From: Emiliania huxleyi CCMP1516
Taxonomy: Eukaryota; Haptophyta; Isochrysidales; Noelaerhabdaceae
Direction: 5' to 3'
DNA: 64,000 nt
NCBI RefSeq assembly: GCF_000372725.1
Contig: NW_005199901.1
Span: 44,462 to 108,461, forward strand
A program made the position numbers and the translations under genes. Position 1 is the first letter of the stretch; each line of letters opens with the position of its first letter. This document shows positions 9,903 to 21,061 of this stretch, piece after piece. The notes beneath the pieces are model-generated. The model saw nothing but the letters and a program-made list of their open reading frames with translations, did not search any database and was not told the DNA's origin.

Positions 9903-9985
9903 TGAGCACTTGTGACTTGAGCACTGGATAGGGTCGATTCCGCGTGGTACGGGACCCCTCGATCGTCTCGCCCTCCCTGCTCCCT
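9903..9985 (+). repeat. Dispersed repeat C, copy 1, with tRNA B-box-like core
   Basis: Core gggtcgattccgcgtggtac; gggtcgattcc differs from the RNA polymerase III B-box consensus GGTTCGANTCC at one position. Other copies lie at 10234-10285 (plus) and 12397-12473 (minus). A tRNA-derived short retroelement is possible; no cloverleaf can be formed. Confidence 0.6.
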
Positions 9986-10233
9986 CACTGGTATGTATGT
10001 ATGTAGGAAGGTGAAGAACAGTCAGGCTCGGACTGGACAACCGACGCGGTATGGGTGGACGCTGGACAGATGATAGTGTTCATCCTTTCTTTCTTTCTTT
10101 TCCCCCGACGCAAGCACAGACAGTCGAGAAACAGCAACGACAGGCAGAAGTCAGCACTGGGTCCCAGGAAGGACTTTTCTTGGCACGGGACTGGCGCGCA
10201 CTGGCACTAACATACACCACGGGGGAGCCACCT

Positions 10234-10285
10234 CGAGCACTTGAGCACTGGATAGGGGTCGATTCCGCATGGTACGGGACCCCAA
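10234..10285 (+). repeat. Repeat C, copy 2
   Basis: Shares gagcactggataggggtcga and ccgcatggtacgggacccc with copy 1. Confidence 0.7.
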
Positions 10286-10431
10286 GTAAGCGTCTCCTGA
10301 GGACGGCGAGCCAGTCCCGTGCCTATATAGTGTCGTGAGAAAAAGAATTACAAGAATCATAAACCCCTCTCAGTTCGTTGGCAGCCTCAGAATGCCTAGG
10401 CTGGCCGATTTTTTTCGCGGTATCCGCGGCG

Positions 10432-10492
10432 GGATATGGCGGGATATGGCGGGATATGGCGGGATATGGCGGGATATGGCGGGATACCGGGA
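10432..10492 (+). repeat. 10-bp tandem array (gcgggatatg)n
   Basis: Five to six near-perfect 10-bp units. A second array of the same unit lies at 10728-10792, with about 235 bases between them. The wider region 10000-11350 carries no gene that I can support. Confidence 0.95.
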
Positions 10493-10727
10493 GATACACG
10501 CGGATATGATGAGATACGGAGCCCCCAAGATGTGTTCACGACAACGTCCGTCAAGCGTGAAACCGCAAATCGGACGCATTCGCGCTTCGACGGCCGCTTG
10601 TCGAGCGCTTGTCGATTCCCATGATTCACGATATACAGAAAATTTCCGCTTGAGCAGGGACCAGGGATCCGTCGCGCTCTGCGGCCGGAGCGCGGAGAGA
10701 GGCCGGGCTGCTCGGCGTGAGGCGGGC

Positions 10728-10792
10728 AGGATACGGCGGGATATGGCGGGATATGGCGGGATATGGCGGGATATGGCGGAATACGGTCAGAT
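10728..10792 (+). repeat. 10-bp tandem array (gcgggatatg)n, second block
   Basis: Same unit and orientation as 10432-10492, ending in slightly diverged units (gcggaatacg, gtcagatatg). Confidence 0.95.
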
Positions 10793-10842
10793 ATGGAGAG
10801 ATACATCAAGATACCGCAAAAAATCGGCCAGACTAGGCCTCT

Positions 10843-10997
10843 CAGACACATCCAGGGCCGGGGAGCTAAGTCCTAAGAAGCGCACCCAAGCGGGCCAGAT
10901 GCTCTCGGGATCGGGTTACGGGCTAGAGAGCCCTAGCCCTGTGGGGGGACGGGTGCGCGTTCCCTCGGCGTTCGCAGGGAAAGGGCCATAAAGTAAA
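10843..10997 (+). repeat. Repeat B, copy 2
   Basis: Contains gggttacgggctagagagcc and cagggaaagggccataaagt as in copy 1, with small insertions in between. Confidence 0.85.
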
Positions 10998-11021
10998 CAC
11001 GGGTCTCCGAGGGTTGGCTCC

Positions 11022-11166
11022 TTGGGGCACTTGGAGCACTTGGAGTGCAGTCATCAACCGCACGCCCAGGTGCCAGGACCGGGGAGCTAAGAAGCGCACC
11101 CAGTTGGCCAGACGATTGGTATCGGGTTACGGGCTAGAGAGCCCTAGCCCTGGGGGGTGCGCGGTC
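11022..11166 (+). repeat. Repeat B, copy 3
   Basis: Starts cttggggcacttggagcact and includes gggttacgggctagagagcc. It is followed by a TTTC-rich tail like that of repeat A and by repeat E (gcacgggactggcgcgcact, near 11237-11270). The neighbouring stretch 11350-11750 has no convincing gene. Confidence 0.8.
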
Positions 11167-11747
11167 TTGGGGTGTCTGTTTTCTTTCTTTCTTTCTGTCT
11201 TTTCTTCTAGCTTTTCCTCTCACACGACACTGGGGGCACGGCACGGGACTGGCGCGCACTGGCACTAACACTTGACAAAAAGAATTTCGATTCTCTGTCA
11301 GCAGTCCACCTCCGGGTATTCGTAAGGACGCGGACTTGTATCCGCGAAGTTGTCTACGATTGGACGGACGGAAAAACACCCCCTTCTATGCCTGACCCTG
11401 GCCATGGCCTCTCTGGGGGTGAGCTGGGCCGGCCGCCTCCGGGTCCGCCACTCGCACGATGGGCTCGCGTCCGGGAGAGCATCCGAGACCCGCGGTTGTC
11501 CGCTCGCTGGGCGCGACCTACATGGAAATCCACTGCACACAGATCTGTGCTTTTGGCGCCTATTGCTCGCTCTCTGTGCAATCGCAACGCCAGAGGCCGT
11601 GCTTGGAGAGTGTGTCGCAGTGCTGCTACGTCAGTGGATTGAGCCGCGACGCAGGCTCCATCGGTGAGCTGCGGCGGCGCACCGGCCGCTCCATGCATGC
11701 TCTCCGGCGAGCCGTCGCAAACGCGTTTCCGTCCGCCCGTTTCATCG

Positions 11748-11885
11748 AGTTTGCCCGAGTGGTAAAATGCAATCGAATCTGCCCGAGTGGTCAAGTAAAA
11801 CTTTGCCTTTCGTAAAAGTTGCCCGAGTGGTCGAGTGGTCAAGTAAAACTTTGCCTTTCGAAAAGTTGCCCGAGTGGTCTGTGGG
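11748..11885 (+). repeat. Tandem repeat with gcccgagtggtc motif
   Basis: Units of about 45-55 bases: gcccgagtggt, caagtaaaactttgcctttc, then gcccgagtggt again, four times in all. tgcccgagtgg resembles the A-box of tRNA-Leu/Ser genes, but no tRNA fold follows. Confidence 0.85.
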
Positions 11886-12396
11886 GAAAAAACGAAAATC
11901 GAGACGGACTTCTTGAACGGCCGGGCAACATGTCTTCCTTACTATTATTAATTGATGCTTTTTGCACGGAACTTTGACAATTAACAAGATGGAATTCTGA
12001 CAATTAACCAGCTGCCTCTCGCTGGCTGAGCCCCTGCCACGCCCGCCCCCCTCCCCTCTCTCCCCCTCACTCCCCTGCCCGCCACACGGTTGATATGGCA
12101 CACATGACCACGCCACCTCGCGCGCAGGTGGGAAAAGGCACAATGAACGATGGGCTTGCCCATCCCGGAGTGGTTCGATCCCACACAAACCCGAGACGGT
12201 GACGGGATGCTGGCTGGTGGTCTCAGGCCCAGTGAGGTAGTGCATCAGACTATCCCGGATCCTGCTGAACAAGCTCCTCTTGTAGCTCGATCGGTCACAC
12301 CGCCATCGCCGTCGGGGAGAGGGGGGACGACACTGCTTTGGCAGCGTGCACCTCGATCCTGTACCGTGTTTGTTATGACCCCCCCCAATGAACACA

Positions 12397-12473
12397 CCAG
12401 TGAGGGTGGGCGAGACGATCGAGGGGTCCCGTACCATGCGGAACCGACCCTATCCAGTGCTCAAGTGCTCAAG
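12397..12473 (-). repeat. Repeat C, copy 3 (inverted)
   Basis: Reverse complement of copy 1 with cgagacgatcgaggggtccc and tatccagtgctcaagtgctc. Confidence 0.8.
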
Positions 12474-12566
12474 GACGCGGAAAAGCGGAGGGACGCACGC
12501 CGGGGGGCGTGTCTAAGTCGCAAGGGACGAACCCAGCCACACAGCCTCGAGCCCACAGCCTCAGGG

Positions 12567-12878
12567 ATGCCACCGAAGTCTGGCACCGTGGTGTGCGACG
12601 GCGAGAAGTGTGTGATCGGCAACTACAAGCCGACTAAAGATGGCACAGCCCATGAGCGTCTTGCAAAGGCTGCAGGCATGGATAAGCCGAAAGTGGCGGG
12701 TTCCATCAAACCCGACGGCCGCGTTGCGTTGAGGTCGGAGTCGATCAACCGTACCAACGGACTGGGCTGTGATGCTGCTGGAACGAAGCTTGGCCAATGG
12801 GCAGAAATGAAAATGGCCCTTGGCGATGTCGAGGGCGTCAAAGAGTACAAGAGGAAGAGCCGGCGCTCCCGCACCTGA
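12567..12878 (+). CDS. Small basic protein of unknown function
   Basis: A 103-residue frame from ATG 12567: MPPKSGTVVCDGEKCVIGNY..., then KPTKDGTAHERLAKAAGM and a basic end, EYKRKSRRSRT. Codon use and amino-acid balance look coding, unlike the surrounding repeats. Two cysteines near the N-terminus (VCDGEKC) could bind a metal. No recognised family. The frame is open further upstream to 12150, but that part is repeat C in antisense, so the first ATG after it is preferred. Confidence 0.55.
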   Translation: MPPKSGTVVCDGEKCVIGNYKPTKDGTAHERLAKAAGMDKPKVAGSIKPDGRVALRSESINRTNGLGCDAAGTKLGQWAEMKMALGDVEGVKEYKRKSRRSRT

Positions 12879-13159
12879 TGCATCACACACGCCGAGCGAG
12901 CGTGGTGTGGGCGCGAGAAAGCTCCCCGCCGTTCATAGATAGGAGAGCGCCGTTCATAGACACTGTGTCGAGAGCCGATGCGTGAGGTGTTTTCATACAC
13001 GCTAGTCCGCTAGCCGGCGGCGGTCGGGTTCCTGGTTTCATGCATGATTTGGAGGGCGGCCCGCGGGCGCCGACGGAGACGTCGAGGAAGAATCAATGTC
13101 CAAAAGCTCACCGATGTTTTCGCCCACTTTGTCGTTTTGCAGACTTTCTAACAAGCACC

Positions 13160-13674
13160 TCACTCAGCCGGCAGCGCGCGCAGAACCCGGAATGGCGCCG
13201 CCGCATTGCCGGGATTGTACTCGAGGAGAGGCAGGGGGAGCCCGTTGGCGACGCTAGCGGCGTCCTGCACGGCGCGAGCCAGCGCAAAAGTGACACGGCT
13301 TGCCCGCGAATCAATCGCGACCGCCTGGACAAAGTGCGCAAGCGCCGCTCTTGCTCCCCACCCTCCGTCTCGCCACACACGTCGAGAACGAGCTCGTTGT
13401 AACCCCAAAAGCCATCCGAGTGATCCAAGCAGGTCTCGAGCGGGACGTCCCGCAGAGCATTGGGCCTGCACCGAGGAGTGCAGTGCACGTCAACTAGTTG
13501 CTCCCGCCGTCGTGCGGGTAGCAACAGTTCATCCGCTCCAGCGCAGCGGCCCGGCGGAGGACGACTCGAGCATCGGCATGTATGTGTACTCGATCATCTG
13601 CTCACCGATCCGGCGCAAGGCTGGACCCATGATCCCGCTTCTGAAGATCACACCGGGTCTGTACGTCCCTTGAT
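13160..13674 (-). pseudogene. Remnant of an unknown gene, frameshifted
   Basis: Minus-strand reading gives coding-like segments: GVIFRSGIMGPALRRIGEQM (near 13660-13600), then ETCLDHSDGFWGYNELVLDV (near 13440-13380), which continues in another frame as RDGGWGARAALAHFVQAVAI to FRVLRALPAE at 13160. The frame changes within gtgtgtgg at about 13377, as if two bases were duplicated, and stops separate the segments. An intron cannot be excluded. Family unknown. Confidence 0.45.
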
Positions 13675-13699
13675 GCAGGTAGTTGATTATGCTCACGAT

Positions 13700-13752
13700 G
13701 GTCCTCCCATTTGGCTGGGTTCGGGCTGTCTGTTTTCTTTCTTTCTTTCTGC
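13700..13752 (+). repeat. Repeat A, degenerate short copy
   Basis: Ends in the ctgttttctttctttctttc tail shared with other copies; the upstream part is diverged. Confidence 0.55.
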
Positions 13753-14065
13753 AGGGGATGGTTGTCGTTTGTGAGTTTGTGTGATTATGTCAAAAGGTAA
13801 AAGCCACACCAACGAATATCAAAGCCCTCGGCTGAAGAAAAGGAGACGCGGCACTCGAACGCGGCACCGGCACGAACGAGGGCCACCACCAGTGCGCAGT
13901 GGCAGAGAGAGCAATATTAAAAGGCTGCTCCGCCCGCCGCACCGACCTCAAGCGGCTAGCGGTAAGCGACCTTTCGAAAACAAGCACCTCAAGCCAACGC
14001 AAGCTGCTCCGCCCGCCGCACCGCCCGCGAGCCCGCGACCCAGGCAGGCCACTTTGTCTGAGCCC

Positions 14066-14371
14066 TGGCTGTCAGGCTGTCAGGTGCTGTCAGGGGTGAT
14101 CTGTCGGGCTGTCGGGCAGCTGTCAGGCATTGTCAGGTGCCTCTGCCAGACCAGCTGTCAGGTGCTGTCAGTGCTGTCAGGTGCTGTCGGGTGCGTGTCT
14201 GACAGTCGAGGTGCTCTGTAGCTGTCGGGTGCTGTCAGAGCTGTCGGGTGTTGCTGTCAGACGCTGTCGGAGCTGTCAGAGCTGTCAGGCTGCTGCTGCT
14301 GTCAGACGTTGGGCTGTTGCTGTCAGGTGCTGTCAGGTGGTGCTGTCGGGGTGCTGTCAGGCTCTGACACA
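14066..14371 (+). repeat. CTGTCAGG-type minisatellite, block 1
   Basis: More than 25 copies of gctgtc(a/g)g(g/a) with variable 1-6 base spacers, all in one orientation. A (CGG)n-rich stretch at 14461-14560 separates it from block 2. The region 13775-16600 contains no gene that I can support. Confidence 0.95.
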
Positions 14372-14807
14372 CACCAGCCACACTTATGACACTATCAAGA
14401 GGAGACCAGCAGGACTCTACTACACATACTCTCAGCCTCTCCTCCTACACGGCGTGATCACGCCGGCGGCGGCGGCCGCCTGGGGAGCGCGCATATGGCG
14501 GCGCAGGCGCAGGCGGCGGCGGCGGCAAAGACGGCGGCGGCCACCCCCACCCAGACGCCGTAGGCATATGACTGTAGGGCCCCAGAAGGCTAGCTGGTAG
14601 CTCCATTTGTAGTAGCACAGCCGCTGGTGCTAGAGAGGGGTCCCCGCAGACGCGCAGAGGTGTGGGACGCGGACGGGAGGGTTGAGAGAGAGACCCATGA
14701 CCATCCCATGACTACATGGACCACACTCACATGTCTTTGCATGTAATAGTTTTGTTATACCCTCATGGGGCACAAGAAAGAGGCTCTATGGGGTCTGACT
14801 GTGTACG

Positions 14808-15075
14808 GTCTGTGCTGCTGTCGGGCTGTCAGCGCTGCTGTCAGGCCACTGTGTGCTCTGTGCTGTCGGGCTGGTCGGGCAGCTGTCAGGCTGTCACGTT
14901 AGGGCCTGACAGCGACGGAGCACCTCGACCGTCAGACTCTGCTGTCAGGCTGTCAGATACGTGCTATCAGACTGTCGGAGAAAGTGCTGTCAGCGCTGTC
15001 AGGCTGTCGGGCACTGTCAGGCGCTGTGTCCGGGGTTTGCTGTCAGGCTGTCAGACCAGGGCTCAGCACTTTGTC
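14808..15075 (+). repeat. CTGTCAGG-type minisatellite, block 2
   Basis: Same heptamer/octamer family as block 1, same orientation, about 440 bases downstream. Confidence 0.95.
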
Positions 15076-15756
15076 AGCCTCTCACTTTTCGCTTGCTTGA
15101 CTGAGATCGATCGCAAAGGAGCGAAGCTAAACCTGGGACAAATCAGGAACAAGATTGCGCACGACGCGCCTTTTGTGCAAGACTCGATGCCTCAAGGGAG
15201 AGACCTGATCATCCGACATGTTTGAGGCAGTAGTCATGTCGAGGCAGTAGTCATCGATGTAGTTTGGCATCGGTAAATGCGGGAGCGGTGGGAGCAAAAG
15301 GCCGAGGAAGCAAGCAAGACAATGATGGGCTCCCGTGTGAGGAGAAAAAAAGTGGGAGGCAAGTGAAAATCTTCGCTTTCCCTGCTGACGGGTGGAGAAG
15401 AGAAAAGACGCTCCGGGGGCGCGGAGCTCGAGGCAAAATTTATTTCTCCGAGGAGCTCTTACTACACGATGCGGCGAAGGACATCCCCCCCCTCCTCGAC
15501 AGCCATCCGACCGCTTGCCCTCGCCGCACCACCTTGTCGCGGAGAGGGTCGTCCTTGTCCTCCTCTTCGTCCGTACGATCACGTCATCACTGAATGCTTG
15601 ATACTAAGGCCGCGAGCTATGCAGGTGATCAATTGTGCATCATGGCACGGTCAGCTGCGCCGACAGGCTGTCGCAAGGCGTGATAGCATGGCCGCAAGTA
15701 CGCCGAATTCCCATGAAAACAAGTAAAAAATCGCGAAAAAAGAAAAACTCCAGTGA

Positions 15757-15842
15757 TCTCGGATAGTCTCGGGTAATCTCGGGTTATCTCGGGTTATCTC
15801 CGGTAACGTCGGGTCATCTCGGGTCATCTCGGGTCATATTGC
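15757..15842 (+). repeat. About 10-bp tandem array (atctcgggtc)
   Basis: Seven to eight diverged units such as tcgggtaatc, tcgggttatc and tcgggtcatc. Followed by a (CA)n tract at 15861-15900. Confidence 0.9.
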
Positions 15843-16174
15843 AACTCGCGTAGTCGGTACACACACACTCACATACACACACACACACACACACACTCAC
15901 AGGTTCGCGCCAAGCGGAAAGAATTTTTGTTGCGCAGGTTCAAGTATTCGAGGAGAGAGTGGACCTGAGCTGGCTGAGCAACGATATGACTTGGCGGCAA
16001 ATGATCGCAGTGGGCGTCAGAAGAGTCGTCCTTGCGCGAGGAGAGCTCGATAAACTCGAGGGGCCAAAATATGCCGCGAGGAGGGCAGAGTTGCGCCGAA
16101 AGGCGGGAGAAGCAGCGAGAGAGCAAGGGATCGGCAGGCGGCGGCGGCGTCGCAGGACGAGGCAGACGAGAGCG

Positions 16175-16435
16175 ACGCGACAGAGGAGGAAGCGACAGGA
16201 GGGAGAACGAAGAGAGTGGGACGACCGCGAGGTGGCATGAAGGTTGCAGCGAGAATCGGCGAGGGACTGCGAAGGGAGATAGAAAGAGGCAGACGACCAA
16301 GGGTTAGGGTCATAGGGTGGGCGACGGCTAGCACCACACCCCTCTCCTTAAAATCCCTGTGTGGTGGCGGCGTGCCGTCCACCGTCCTCCCATCCCTCCC
16401 TTGGGTTGTCCGTTTTCTTTCTTTCTTTCTTTCGC
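16175..16435 (+). mobile_element. Repeat A (SINE-like), fullest copy with TTTC tail
   Basis: Runs from gagaacgaagagagtgggac through ggcgacggctagcaccacac, ccttaaaatccctgtgtggt and ccctcccttgggttgtccgt to a ttttctttctttctttctttc tail. It serves as the reference copy for the family. Directly after it, 16446-16467 form a hairpin (gcccccaaa / tttgggggc). Confidence 0.8.
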
Positions 16436-16614
16436 CCAATCACAGGCCCCCAAACATTTTTGGGGGCGCGCCGCCAGGCGCGTCCCCACTTTTGTAGCAC
16501 ACCCAAGCGTGAAAGCGGTTATGCTTATGGTGACACACTTCGCGGCGAGGTGACACAGTGTGAAACAATTCATCGGATTCGCTTGAGCTGGGCCACTTGA
16601 GTGCTCTCTGCACC

Positions 16615-18009
16615 ATGCAAGCCAAGTATGGGTCCATCCTTTACAACACTGTCGGCGTACTACCCTTCGGGCTCATGTCAGCTGAGATGCTGCCCGAGGT
16701 CTGGAAAGGCATCGCGACGGAGACATGCAAAACGGGCTTCGGCGGCGGCAAGACGTGCACCGAGGCGCTCGAGTTTACGGTGGGCAAGGTCTATCTGCAG
16801 GTGATCTGCGGTTCGGCGCTATTCTACGCGATGCACCTACTGCTCGAGGGCAAGAGCGCTCTGCTGGCGAGCATGGCGATGCTCATCGGGACGATGGGAA
16901 AGCACATCCTCGTCGATGACCTCATGCCGCCGCCGCCGGTGATGGCGATGGTCGCGCTGACCGTCGCCCTGATCCTCCTCGCGCCGGCCGCGTGGGGCAG
17001 GCGCGCGTACATCGGCTTCTGCGTCGTGAACGCCGCGACCTTCCTCCTCGACCCACTCACGGTGATCACAGACAGCTTCCCGGCGGGTGAGCCTCTCCTC
17101 GCGCCGCCGCCTCCCTCACGCGCCTGCCTCGCGTGCGCCTCGCTCGGCTCGGCCCACTCCGCCTCCCCCTCCGCGCAGTCGAGGCAGGCTCGCCCGCGGC
17201 GGAGATCGGCACGTTCGAGTTTGAGGCGCTGCCCTCCCCCATCCCGCCAGCCCTATGGACCCGCCGCTCACGCGTGCATGCCGTGCGCAGGTGGTTGCGC
17301 TCTACTTCCTGTGTGCGGCCGTCACCGTCGCCTCTCCGTCGAAGGCGTACGGCCTCGCGTACTCTTGCCAGGTGACCTCCCCACCTCCCCTCCCCTCCCC
17401 TCCCAACCTCCCCTCCCCTCCCCTCCGGAGCTCGCCTGCAGGCCCCAGTACTTAACGCGCGGCTCCGGCCCGCCTCCCTCCTCCCAGATGGGCTGCGCCC
17501 TGCTCCTCAAGCACATCCTCGTCAACAAGTCGGGCCCGCCGGCGCCGATGGTCGCGCTGTACGCCGTCACGTCGATGGGCGCGTGGTACGAGGTCGGCTG
17601 GGCGGACTTCCCGAAGCCGCTCGAGGAGGCGATGCAGGCGGGGCCGATCGTGCTCCACGGCCTCATCGTCTTCTTCTTCTTCGTGCCCTACTTCGCCCTC
17701 GAGACCGTCGGCATCTCGCTCCCGTACGTCGGCCTCGCACACGTCGACGAGTCGTACACGCACGGCGGCTCGACCCTGCTCATGACCGGCATGCTCGCAA
17801 TCTTCTCCGCGATGACCTCGTACGACGAGATGGCCGGCTGCACGAGCGCAAAGATGTTCGCCGCCCACCACTACTTCCTCTCGCTCGTCGTCTTCTTCTG
17901 GCAGGTGCAGCCTACCACCACCGCCTTCGGCGCCGCCTTCGGCTCCGTGCCCCACCTCTTCACGGCGTGGACCTGCTACCTCGTCCTCTCCAAGACCAAG
18001 CAGGACTGA
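16615..18009 (+). CDS. Multipass membrane protein, unknown function, four exons
   Basis: Exons 16615-17086, 17179-17225, 17291-17371 and 17488-18009, giving 373 residues in one frame; intron 2 uses a GC donor (gag|gcgctg). ATG 16615 has a good context (caccATG). About nine hydrophobic segments are visible, for example VMAMVALTVALILLAPAAW, VVALYFLCAAVTVA, LHGLIVFFFFVPYFALETVG and YFLSLVVFFWQV. There is no cleavable signal peptide. The last exon contains DEMAGCTSAKMFAAHHYF, possibly a functional loop. No family is recognised; a transporter or a plastid or ER membrane protein is possible. Confidence 0.8.
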   Translation: MQAKYGSILYNTVGVLPFGLMSAEMLPEVWKGIATETCKTGFGGGKTCTEALEFTVGKVYLQVICGSALFYAMHLLLEGKSALLASMAMLIGTMGKHILVDDLMPPPPVMAMVALTVALILLAPAAWGRRAYIGFCVVNAATFLLDPLTVITDSFPAGEPLLAPPPPSRACLACASLGSAHSASPSAQSRQARPRRRSARSSLRRCPPPSRQPYGPAAHACMPCAGGCALLPVCGRHRRLSVEGVRPRVLLPGDLPTSPPLPSQPPLPSPPELACRPQYLTRGSGPPPSSQMGCALLLKHILVNKSGPPAPMVALYAVTSMGAWYEVGWADFPKPLEEAMQAGPIVLHGLIVFFFFVPYFALETVGISLPYVGLAHVDESYTHGGSTLLMTGMLAIFSAMTSYDEMAGCTSAKMFAAHHYFLSLVVFFWQVQPTTTAFGAAFGSVPHLFTAWTCYLVLSKTKQD

Positions 18010-18391
18010 GGATCCGCGCGGCGACCAGTCGCACCCCATGCCGGTGTCAGGCGAGTTCGGTAAGACTCTGGGCGAGCCTGCTGCCCGCGCGGGGTCTCCT
18101 ATACTCCCGTACAAGTGCGGATGTACCAGTAGTCTCGCATGTCCATGTGTCGCAGGGGGGGAGCAGGGGTGGGGAGGAGGCGGGAGAGGTGGTGGTGCGC
18201 GCTACACTGCACACAGTGACTGCGAAGGGCCATGAGCATGATTCAGCATGTGCGACTCGCAGCGAGGCGGCACAGCCGAGCCTCGCCCGAGCGAGAGAAG
18301 AAAAACTTGCTTAGGAGGGAGGAAATATTTTTTCTTTTTTTCTCGCACCTCTTGTGGGCCGCCTGAATGGAGGACCACCATCTCGACGGCG

Positions 18392-20554
18392 ATGCTGCCC
18401 ATCACGGAGGAGCCGTCCTTCTGTGTCCCCACCGCCGCGCTCATCGAGACGGCGCGGCGCAGCTGGGACGCGCTCTTCCCTGGCGAGGAGGTGCCGCAGT
18501 TTGACACAGAGGAGGCGTTCCTCGCTTGGGCCAACTCGGCGCAACTTGGGTCGGGCCACTCTCCGCCGCCGCCTGTCTTCCTGGCTGAGGCCGCACCGCA
18601 GCCTGCGCCGCGCGTCGGGAGCGGACGGGGCGCCCGCTCACCGAACGGCGCGAGACGACAACAGAGTCCGGCTTCGCTTCCGCAGCCTCGGGGCAGTGCG
18701 GCGGCGCAGCCGCCCGACGCGCGCGCCACCGTGCGGGTGGAAGACGCTAGCGGCATGTCGTGGGAGCACGGGAGCGTCGCACGCGCGGTGCCGCGCTCCG
18801 CCGCACACCGATTGAGCGCCCCACCGCCCTGAGCGCCGTTTGTTTCCCACCACCAGGCGGGCAGCTCATGCCAGTCGTGCGCCATCGACCTCTCAGCGGC
18901 CTCGCCGATCGACTGGGACACGAGGCGCACAGCCTCTCTGGCCTGCCTACCCCCCACACACACACCCGCTCTGACCCACCCCCACTTTCTCCCCGCGCAG
19001 GTTGCGGCTGCACGAGGCCGCCTCCCTCACCTCCTCGACCTCTGCCGACACCTCAGCACGGACGACGCCCGCGGGCATGCCCACGGGCACGCCGCTGGAG
19101 CAGCAGCAGCAGCGGCAGCAGCACCAACTCGCGAGCGCATATGGGTGGGCGCGGCGTGACCGCGCGGCGGTGGAGGGGAACACTGACTCGCCCGGTAGGT
19201 GGGACCGCGTGTAGAAAAATACGCAAAAAAAGAAGAAAATGGGCAACGCTCAAACCACCTCCTTGGGCCCCTATTTTTTTCTTCCTTTTGACGGAAATGA
19301 AGGCCCAGCCCTGGAGGTCTGCATGGCCCTGGAGTTCGTCCCGGCCCTGGAGGTTGGCTCACGTCGCCTCACAACGCCGCCTCAGTACGAACCTCAGCAC
19401 CAGCCAGAAGACCATCGGTGACCTGGCGCCAACACTGCACCGCTTGAAGAGCGTCGGCGGGAGCGGCTCTCGTCATGTGCTGCCGGCCAGCGCCTCGGTC
19501 GGCGCGGCGGCCCATCATCTCCTCAGCGAGCGGCTGTCCTTCTCTCTCATTCTGCGCTCGGATGAGTCGCTCCTCGGCATGGTGACGGAGCGCGACTTGC
19601 TGCGGTACGCCACGCAGGCGGGCGACCTGTCTGGCCGCACCTCGTCCCCGCGTGCGTACCGCGTCTCGAAGCCGCTGCCGAGCAAACCGGCGGTGGTGGA
19701 GTGGATGACGCCAGCAGATCGCGCGCTGACAGTTCGGCTCGACGACACGCTCGAGCACGCCGTCTCGCTGGTGCGGCGTGGGATCTGGAGGCACCTCCCG
19801 GTCGTCGACTACTACGGCCGGATCCACTCCATCCTGGACGTGCGAGACGCGGTCGAGGTCGTGTTCGGCGCGCGCGGGCTCGACGCGTGGCGCGGCAAGA
19901 CGGCAGCCGACGTGCTCGGCCACAAGCGGAAGCGCAAGCTGGCATGGCCGCCGCCCGGGGTCCCCTTCGAGGGGTGGCAGGTGCCGCCTTCGGACTGGCG
20001 GCAGCAGCTCGAGGGCTACTTGCTGCACTCCGCCGCGCAGCACACGGTGTCGAGCGCGGCGAGCGTCGAGGAGGCGGCGCAGCAGATGGTGCGCCACCAG
20101 CTCACCTTCTTAGTCGCGACGGACGACGGCGGCGAGGGCGGAGGAGGAGGAGGCGGAGGCGGCGGAGGCGGCGGGGGCGGCGGCGAGGTCAGCGGCGTGC
20201 AGCGGCGTGTGGTGGGCCTCGTCAGCGAGCGCTCATTCCTGTCGTACTGCGCTGAGCCGCCGGGTGCCGTCCTCTCGCAGCGCGAGGCGAGGAGCCTCCC
20301 CGGAACCTTCTCGGCACCTTCCTGTAGGCTCCGGCCTCTCGCTGGTGGAACGGAGGGCGGCGCCAGGGTCGGGCCGCAGCGTGGCGTCCATCATGGCGCC
20401 GCTCGAGGGGGTGCTGCACGTGTCGATCAACGCCTCCGTCGGGGACATCGTCGACCTCTTTTTCGCGCACAACATGCGCCACCTTCCAGTCATCGACCGG
20501 GGGAGGTTGCTCGGGATCATCTCCGCACGCGACCTCCTCCTGCCTCTGCTGTGA
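18392..20554 (+). CDS. CBS-domain (Bateman module) protein
   Basis: Exon 1 (ATG 18392, MLPITEEPSFCVPTAALIET...) and a Gln-rich exon near 19000-19192 are less certain parts; a clear donor cccg|gtaggt follows at 19193. The main exon (about 19377-20262) carries CBS pairs: SLLGMVTERDLLRYA, then HLPVVDYYGRIHSILDVRDAV, then a third CBS interrupted by a Gly run (GEGGGGGGGG...) and ending RRVVGLVSERSFLSYC. The last exon (about 20325-20554) ends with HNMRHLPVIDRGRLLGIISA. CBS modules usually bind adenine nucleotides and regulate a partner. No enzyme or channel domain is attached. Confidence 0.75.
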
Positions 20555-21061
20555 GGCTGCCTCTGCGGCTGGGCGGCGCGGCGAAGGGAGGAAGCATGGC
20601 GGGGTCGGTAGCGGGCGGAGGCTTAGAGCAGGGGCGTTTGGCGCACCCTCGGCAGGTTTGCATCGGTGCACAGGAGGAGGCTACACAGAGACTGCCAGAG
20701 GAGGAACCTGCGTCCGGCGCCGCACAAACTGCGGCGACCCAGGCGGGGCGGTGCCGCCGGCGGCTGCACGCTCAGGGACTCGACTCATGGTCATGCGGGT
20801 GGGGGACCCGCGACCCCGCCGAGTAGTGCGGATTCCGTATTGGCATGAATAAATAAATAAATAACGGACACCTCTACTGAGTACTGTGCGAGATGGGTAA
20901 AAAAGAACAGCAACAGAGAGGTCCCCGCCCGTGCGATCTTTGTGCAGGGTTCTTTGTGGGTGTGTGGTCGGCGACTAGCCGGGCGGGTCGGGTCCTCCCC
21001 CGACGGGGGGTGGACTAGCACTAGCCGTCTTCCACACGACATGGCCCCTCTCGGGTCCCTG

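Noticed and set aside
12130-12180. Possible tRNA (ggttcgatccc)
   Set aside because: The T-stem pairs over only four bases, and no acceptor stem or anticodon arm can be formed.
11742-12437. 231-residue minus-strand frame
   Set aside because: It translates the 11748 tandem repeat and repeat C; composition is not protein-like.
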